A stretch of 10,520 nt of DNA from Pavlovales sp. CCMP2436. Taxonomy: Eukaryota; Haptophyta; Pavlovophyceae; Pavlovales. A model generated the notes under the pieces. That model did not search any database. It saw nothing but the letters and a program-made list of their open reading frames with translations, and was not told where the DNA came from. Of the stretch, positions 7,020-10,520 are shown piece by piece; positions within the stretch are counted from its first letter, which is position 1, and the number at the start of each line of letters is the position of its first letter. Position numbers and translations under genes: made by a program. Location of the stretch: NCBI GenBank assembly GCA_026770615.1, contig MU631839.1, positions 40,367 through 50,886 of the forward strand. The letters run 5' to 3'.

Positions 7020-7544
7020 CCTATATGGCTGTGCACTACCACTGTCGACGGCTGATGGCCACGCCAGAGGTAGCCCGCTGCCTCCGCTAAGCGCGTGGGG
7101 GCCTCGGAGTGGGGTATGGGGAAGCGTAGGTAACTTCAGATGTGTCCGGCTCACTCCTGGGGCAGCCCCTAGGGGCATTTAGTTACCGTCCTATTGGCCA
7201 TTCCTGAGAAATATCCGATTGAATAAGATTTCAGCATTTATTTAGATTCGGCATTTTATTAAGTATGTTAAAATAATTATTGCTTGCTCAGCTAAGGGTC
7301 GAGGCTTTTTATTTGCCTCTTGAGACCTTACATTCCAAGGCTCGGCTCAGGAAAAGGAAATATGAACACACGGCGACCATGCGGCCGCGTCCTTTGTCAT
7401 AGGATCTAATAGGATTGGGCTCAGGAGTAAGACCGTTTTCCCGGTCTCCGGATCTTCAGGGAGAGTAGTAGTCAAGGGTGGAATCGCCCTGCTCTACAGG
7501 GCAAAAGTGGTCGCTATGAAAAACTTGATTACTTGATTCTTTGG
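7020..7544. other. Stretch without a supportable gene
   Basis: The first part (to about 7180) is GC-rich and has overlapping open frames without motifs. From 7190 to 7380 it is AT-rich. Two short perfect stems occur at 7430-7447 (agaccg, loop ttttcc) and 7486-7502 (gccctg, loop ctcta). I could not match them to a tRNA, 5S rRNA or spliceosomal RNA. A stuttered aacttgattacttgatt precedes the palindromes. Confidence 0.4.
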
Positions 7545-7567
7545 GCGGTCGGCCGTAGGCCGACCGC
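7545..7567. repeat. Perfect palindrome, copy 1
   Basis: Arms gcggtcggcc and ggccgaccgc (10 bp) flank a GTA loop. The same 23-mer recurs at 7610-7632. The surrounding acttgatt(c)tttg on the left and cgtagcgc on the right are shared too, so a unit of about 65 bp is tandemly duplicated. Confidence 0.9.
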
Positions 7568-7609
7568 GCGTAGCGCACGTACTACGTAGTTCAAATACTT
7601 GATTTTTGT

Positions 7610-7632
7610 GCGGTCGGCCGTAGGCCGACCGC
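7610..7632. repeat. Perfect palindrome, copy 2
   Basis: It is identical to the 23-mer at 7545-7567. After it, an alternating GC tract (gcgcgcgcgcgc) has expanded before gcgtagcgc. On the minus strand it overlaps the 3' end of the coiled-coil gene and supplies that frame's last codons (RAVGLRPTA). The gene therefore appears to have had its natural end replaced by the repeat. Confidence 0.9.
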
Positions 7633-8145
7633 GCGCGCGCGCGGCGTAGCGCCCATTCGATCTTGATCCCAGTGGAGCCAGGGCATTGAGCTCCGCCACT
7701 GCCCCTTTGACTTCACGAGGTGGAAGTGCGAGGTGCAGTCTGTGCAGATGTACTTGTCTGAACATAGCATAGCGAGCCAGGGCTTTTCAGAGGCCAACGT
7801 CTTCGCCTCGCGGATCGTGTGCACCACCTTATCCAACGTCTTGACGTGGCAGGCGTGGAGCTCCTGTGCCTGTTGCTCGAGCTGCTTCCCCTGTTGCGCA
7901 AAGAGTCGGCGCTGCACCGCTCCAGCCTCCTCTATCGCATTCCTCAGGTGTGTAGCCTGCGATTTGGCAATCGCCGGACCGAAGTGCTGCTGCAGCACCG
8001 CTTCTGTCTAAAGCTGCGATCTGAGCTGGTTCACGAGCTCGGCGGGCAGGTGCGGTGCGATCATGTCCAGCACACTCTGCTCGCCAGCAGCTGCGCTCGG
8101 ATCGGAGCTGCCGGCCGCGCGCTTGCCCATGCTGCTAGCCGCACC

Positions 8146-8284
8146 CTCGTTAAGCGCGCGGTCGCGCGCTCCCACGCTGCCAGCCGTGCCCTCGTTGAGC
8201 GCGCTGTCGCGCGCTCCCTCGCTGCAGCCGCGCCCTCGTTGAGCGCGCTGTCGCGCGCTTCCTCGCTGCCAGCCGCGCCCTCAT
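8146..8284 (-). repeat. 45-bp coding tandem repeat, three units and a partial
   Basis: The phase mark ctcgtt (ctcatc in the last) falls at 8146, 8191, 8235 and 8280, giving spacings of 45, 44 and 45. Each unit encodes about 15 residues (EGAAGSEEARDSALN and variants) on the minus strand. The 44-base unit lacks one C near 8225 (gctgcagcc against gctgccagcc), and this causes the frameshift in the gene that carries it. Confidence 0.85.
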
Positions 8285-8652
8285 CGTCGCTGGACTCCCC
8301 ATCATCGTCAGTGTCGCGCGTGCGCTTGAGCCAGCCCAGAAGGGGGTTCACGTGCGGGCCGTTGGGCGCGGGCTTAGGAGTGCTCTTGCATCGTCCTGCA
8401 CCATCGCGCTTCCCGCCGTGTCCAATCGCTCGCAGTCTAATTCCCCTAAAAATATATAATGTTTTTTCGCCTGTCGGCGGCGAGGGGCCTGCCGGCGGCG
8501 CCTCCGGCTTGATCATATTCAAGTGCTTCACCACCCTCCGCCGCTATTCCCAAAAGTCGAGTCCACCCTTGCTGTCCAGCCTGCGCTAGCTTGTGACTTG
8601 ATCGTGGCCTTTTTCGAACCTGACCCCCCCCCCCCTCCAATTGTACGCGCAG

Positions 8653-8733
8653 GCTGGCTACTCGTCGCATCAGGAGGGGTCGGATGCAATTGAGCCGAAC
8701 AGCGCGGCCGATGGCCACGCCGATGACGAGACG
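8653..8733 (+). CDS. 81-nt symmetric exon, copy 1
   Basis: It is bounded by ...gcgcag| upstream and |gtacgtag downstream. In the open frame it reads AGYSSHQEGSDAIEPNSAAD, then GHADDET: 27 residues, acidic and probably disordered. Its length is a multiple of three, so the exon can be duplicated or skipped without changing frame. The rest of the transcript was not found: neither side shows a matching neighbouring exon, so this may be an orphan piece of a gene carried by a repeat. Function unknown. Confidence 0.5.
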
Positions 8734-8830
8734 GTACGTAGGCCTACCCTGTCCAGCCTGCGCTAGCTTGTGACTTGCTCGTGGCCTTTTTTGAACCTGA
8801 CCCCCCCCCCCCCTCCAATTGGACGCGTAG
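8734..8830 (+). other. Spliceosomal intron between the duplicated exons, 97 bp
   Basis: The donor is ACG|GTACGTAG; the acceptor is gacgcgtag|GCTGGC. A branch-site-like ctgac is fused to a run of about 13 C before ctccaatt. The donor region holds the 10-bp palindrome gtaggcctac. Confidence 0.6.
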
Positions 8831-8911
8831 GCTGGCCACTCGTCGCATCAGGAGGGGTCGGATGCAAGTGAGCCGAACAGCGCGGCCGATGGTCACGCCG
8901 ATGACGAGACG
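8831..8911 (+). CDS. 81-nt symmetric exon, copy 2
   Basis: It has the same borders and frame as copy 1. The product differs at two residues (Tyr to His at 3, Ile to Ser at 13), with one silent GGC/GGT change. No indel or stop occurs in either copy. The donor and the start of the following intron are also kept (8912-8957), after which similarity stops at the heptamer array. Confidence 0.5.
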
Positions 8912-8973
8912 GTACGTAGGCCTACCCTGTTCAGTCTGCGCTAGCTTGTGATTTGCTAGAAGAAATGCTCTGA

Positions 8974-9489
8974 CGTATCCAGGCGGTGCGCTCCCGTATC
9001 CAGGCCGATACAGGGGATCGCGGGCAATAAGAACGGCGCTTTTTGAGGCTGAGGCTGAGTTTCGTAGCAATTTACATACAAACAATACAAACAATGCTTA
9101 AATTTGCTTAAATTACATACAAAAAATGCAAAAAGAGGCTCAGTTTCTTAACACGGCGGTTTCTTATTGCCCGCGATCCCCTGTATTAGTACATCGTGTC
9201 CAAAACACCTTCCAACTCGTATCCGAGTGCACAATCGTATCCAGAGGCGCCTTTTGGACTATCGTATCCAATACACGCGCAGATCGTATCCTGGAGCTGA
9301 AACGTACATTTATACATTTATATATATTAGCGACTCAGCATGGTTCAACAGGTGTTGTTCAGTCACTGGCTTGGTCGACGTCAGGCTGAGGTCGAGCGAT
9401 CGACCCAAACCCTCATGAAACGTACTCAGCCGGTGCTCTAGCGTATCCAGCGCCTAATCGTACTCACTGCAAGCTTGAAATTCGTATCC
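8974..9489. repeat. Scattered heptamer array, CGTATCC
   Basis: Exact CGTATCC begins at 8974, 8995, 9218, 9236, 9263, 9285, 9442 and 9483, all on the plus strand. Variants are CGTGTCC at 9195 and CGTACTC at 9421 and 9459. Several copies extend to atcgtatcca(g). With the MITE and one TA removed, the first seven sites (counting 9195) are spaced about 18-27 bp, near two helical turns. By chance one 7-mer is expected far less than once per 500 bp. The spacers are unlike each other and often not multiples of three, so this is neither a simple satellite nor coding. No gene occupies 9184-9646. Confidence 0.75.
9011..9183 (+). mobile_element. 173-bp MITE with TA target duplication
   Basis: The ends CAGGGGATCGCGGGCAATAA and its reverse complement form near-perfect inverted repeats of 24 bp (26 bp with the flanking AT/TA). 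TA stands at 9009-9010 and again at 9184-9185. The core is AT-rich with two ttacatacaaa boxes and two gaggct..cag boxes in opposite orientation. No 8-bp duplication was found at either side, which argues against hAT. The element is inserted inside the heptamer array and is better preserved than the copy at 220-386. Confidence 0.88.
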
Positions 9490-9525
9490 GCGCGCGCGGG
9501 CGCGGGGGCGAATTAAATCACATAA

Positions 9526-9645
9526 CACAACATAAAACCTCCGGTGTCACAACATAAAACCGGATGTCTGAACTCACGGACTCACACGGAATCACGGACT
9601 CACAGACTCACGGACTTGGGCTACCGGACTCACACGGAATCACAG
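9526..9645. repeat. Short tandem repeats before the zinc-finger gene
   Basis: A 22-bp unit starting cacaacataaaacc occurs at 9526 and 9548. It is followed by stuttered ggactcac(a/g)-type sequence, in which the 18-mer ggactcacacggaatcac appears exactly at 9578 and 9626 (48 bp apart). The region lies in what would be the promoter or 5' leader of the gene starting at 9647. An upstream in-frame TGA lies at 9569-9571. Confidence 0.8.
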
Positions 9646-9646
9646 C

Positions 9647-10520
9647 ATGACGTGCGTGGCGATGCCCGACGACGACGACGATGAGGTGTTCGGTGAGAAC
9701 CCGTTCGCGGGCTACTCGCCGCACTCGCCGCAGCGTGATGAGCGTCATGATGAGCTGCTCTCCGACGCCAACGACGAGCCGCAGCGGGGAAAGGGGCGCA
9801 CGCGCGCGCCGCGGGGGAAGAGCCGCGCCCCGGCGACAGAGCGCGGCTGGCGCTACATGAGCACGCACATGAACGATACGGAGTTCACTCACGCGCTCCA
9901 CGCCGATGCCATAAAGCACGATAGCCTCAAGAACAGCGATCCCTTCTGCCACAAGAGCGGTTGCAAGACGCCTAAGTCTGGGCTCACGTCGACGGAGTAC
10001 AAGTGCGCGTTCTTGCACAAGGCGAACTGTGGCGCGCTCTGGAAGAAGGTGGAGCTCCCTGACGGCCGGCTCGAGCTCTGGTACGCCTCGAATGTGCCGC
10101 ACGTACGTCACGTAACCTCGCCAACGGTGAGGCGCCTGGCGCACGGACTCGCGCGCGCGGGCACTTCAACTGGCATTTTGCTTGACGCTAACCCGCAGCG
10201 CTCCCGCGCGCCGCCCCCCCGCCCGCGACCCCCCGCCTTCCGCGCAGAAAGGGTTGAACCCCGAAATCCTCAACCACCTGCAGGCCGCAGACTGGGGTCG
10301 CAGCCTCGCGCAGATCGCAGAGGTGCTCGCATCGAAGGGTATCGGCCTCGACGATACGCAGAGACGGGCGCTCAAGAGTAAAAAGGGCAGGATGACAGGG
10401 GAAAAGACACCGGGTTTGATCATCGAGAGCAGGCAGCGCAACACCTTCGGCGAGCTGGTGCAAATTGCACGCCACTACTCCCGGGCCCATTTAGTTGATT
10501 CTGACCCCCCCCTCCCCCCC
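9647..10520 (+). CDS. FLYWCH-like zinc-finger protein, probable MULE transposase N-terminus (partial)
   Basis: Exon 1 (9647-10126) encodes 160 residues; its ATG is the first after an in-frame TGA at 9569. After an acidic start (DDDDDEVF) and a basic stretch (about 48-66) comes a Cys/His region: Cys101 and Cys106, then Cys120-x7-Cys128-x23-His152-x2-His155, the C..C..HxxH layout of FLYWCH/WRKY-GCM1-like DNA-binding fingers common at the N-terminus of Mutator-like transposases. Exon 2 (from 10248) joins in phase 0 as KGLNPEILNHLQAADWGRSL and runs open. It probably stops at a donor near 10457 (CTG|GTGCAAAT), since a branch site and C run end the window. The catalytic DDE domain would lie outside, so transposase identity is inferred; a cellular FLYWCH protein is possible. 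No breaks are seen in the visible part. Confidence 0.65.
10127..10247 (+). other. Spliceosomal intron, 121 bp, phase 0
   Basis: The donor is CCAACG|GTGAGG and the acceptor ccttccgcgcag|AAAGGG. It contains a branch-site-like gctaacc (about 10187-10193) and a C-rich tract (10211-10238). It splits the protein between SPT and KGL without splitting a codon. The unspliced frame also stays open for a while but becomes an Arg/Pro-rich string, unlike the coding frame after splicing. Confidence 0.75.

Larger units (their letters stand above)
7591..8534 (-). pseudogene. Broken gene: acidic/repeat N part, coiled coil, Cys/His-rich end
   Basis: Frame a (8534 to about 8227) includes GHGGKRDGAGRCKSTPKP and LLGWLKRTRDTDDDGESSDD, then a 15-residue repeat (EGAAGSEEARDSALN type). 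A missing base near 8225 moves the sense to frame b, which reads MGKRAAGSSDPSAAAGEQSV and then DMIAPHLPAELVNQLRSQL up to a TAG (8010-8008). It continues in the same frame as TEAVLQQHFGPAIAKSQATH, a long coiled coil rich in Gln, Glu and Leu, and ends in SDKYICTDCTSHFHLVKSKG..WLHW with CxxC and HxH pairs that could bind zinc. Downstream it runs into the palindromic repeat. One base deletion and one CAG-to-TAG change would explain both breaks, so decay is recent or the errors are artefacts. The family was not recognised. The true start is uncertain. Confidence 0.55.
8574..8957 (+). repeat. Tandem exon-intron duplication, period 177/178 bp
   Basis: The sequence gtccagcctgcgctagcttg starts at 8574 and 8751 and returns as gttcagtctgcgctagcttg at 8929. 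Between these, each unit holds an intron body with cctgac and a C run, an acceptor, an 81-base exon and a GTACGTAG donor. There are about 2.2 copies. Units differ by a handful of substitutions and one C in the homopolymer run. The upstream edge (8574) begins inside intron-like sequence, so the duplicated block was a whole exon with parts of both introns. Confidence 0.9.

Noticed and set aside
7430..7502. Two small stems suggesting a structured RNA or tRNA-like SINE head
   Set aside because: The stems are only 6 bp, there is no A/B box pair or tRNA cloverleaf, and nothing matches known spliceosomal RNAs.
8446..9094. Minus-strand frames through the exon duplication
   Set aside because: They require reading the C run and splice-like borders as Gly-rich coding sequence. 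The plus-strand exon model explains these features better.
8974..9489. CRISPR-like interpretation of the regularly spaced heptamers
   Set aside because: The repeated part is only 7-10 bases, spacing is irregular and the setting is eukaryotic.

Overview
The window looks like nuclear DNA of a GC-rich eukaryote, most likely a microalga; a haptophyte-type genome would fit, but the sequence alone does not settle the lineage. The reasons are spliceosomal introns of 67-121 bp with GT..AG ends, a CTRAC-like branch site and a run of C, a dense load of decayed eukaryotic transposons, and no operon-like gene packing. It is a transposon graveyard, with one good gene start at the right edge.

1-1430: a decayed LINE scrap split by a 167-bp MITE (220-386), then mostly featureless DNA with a 43-bp tandem repeat (1138-1223). 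1433-2350: a roughly 915-bp dispersed repeat that contains an internal tandem array with a 323-bp period. 2351-3740: an AT-rich stretch with a diverged duplication and short copies of the same dispersed family. 3627-4269: three more copies, two facing each other in a 78-bp inverted repeat and two in tandem. 4347-5125 (minus): 5'-truncated, frameshifted C-terminal part of a non-LTR reverse transcriptase. 5474-5563: a perfect 44-bp tandem duplication.

5746-6144 (minus): the C-terminal zinc ribbon and last RuvC motif of a TnpB/Fanzor-type RNA-guided nuclease, followed downstream by a perfect 17-bp-arm hairpin. A second, diverged LINE 3' end (6146-6285) abuts it. 6286-7019 (plus): a broken, unrecognised gene with a convincing intron. 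7545-7632: two copies of a perfect palindrome. 7591-8534 (minus): another broken, unrecognised gene with a 45-bp repeat, a coiled coil and a Cys/His-rich end.

8574-8957: a tandemly duplicated exon-plus-intron unit of 177/178 bp carrying an 81-nt symmetric exon. 8974-9489: a scattered array of the heptamer CGTATCC, split by a second copy of the MITE (9011-9183). 9526-9645: short tandem repeats. 9647 to the right edge (plus): the first exons of an apparently intact gene with a FLYWCH-like zinc finger, probably the N-terminal region of a MULE-type transposase.

No pathway connects these parts. What they share is mobile-element ancestry and nested insertion. The most notable items are the Fanzor relic with its hairpin, the exon duplication, and the heptamer array broken by a MITE.
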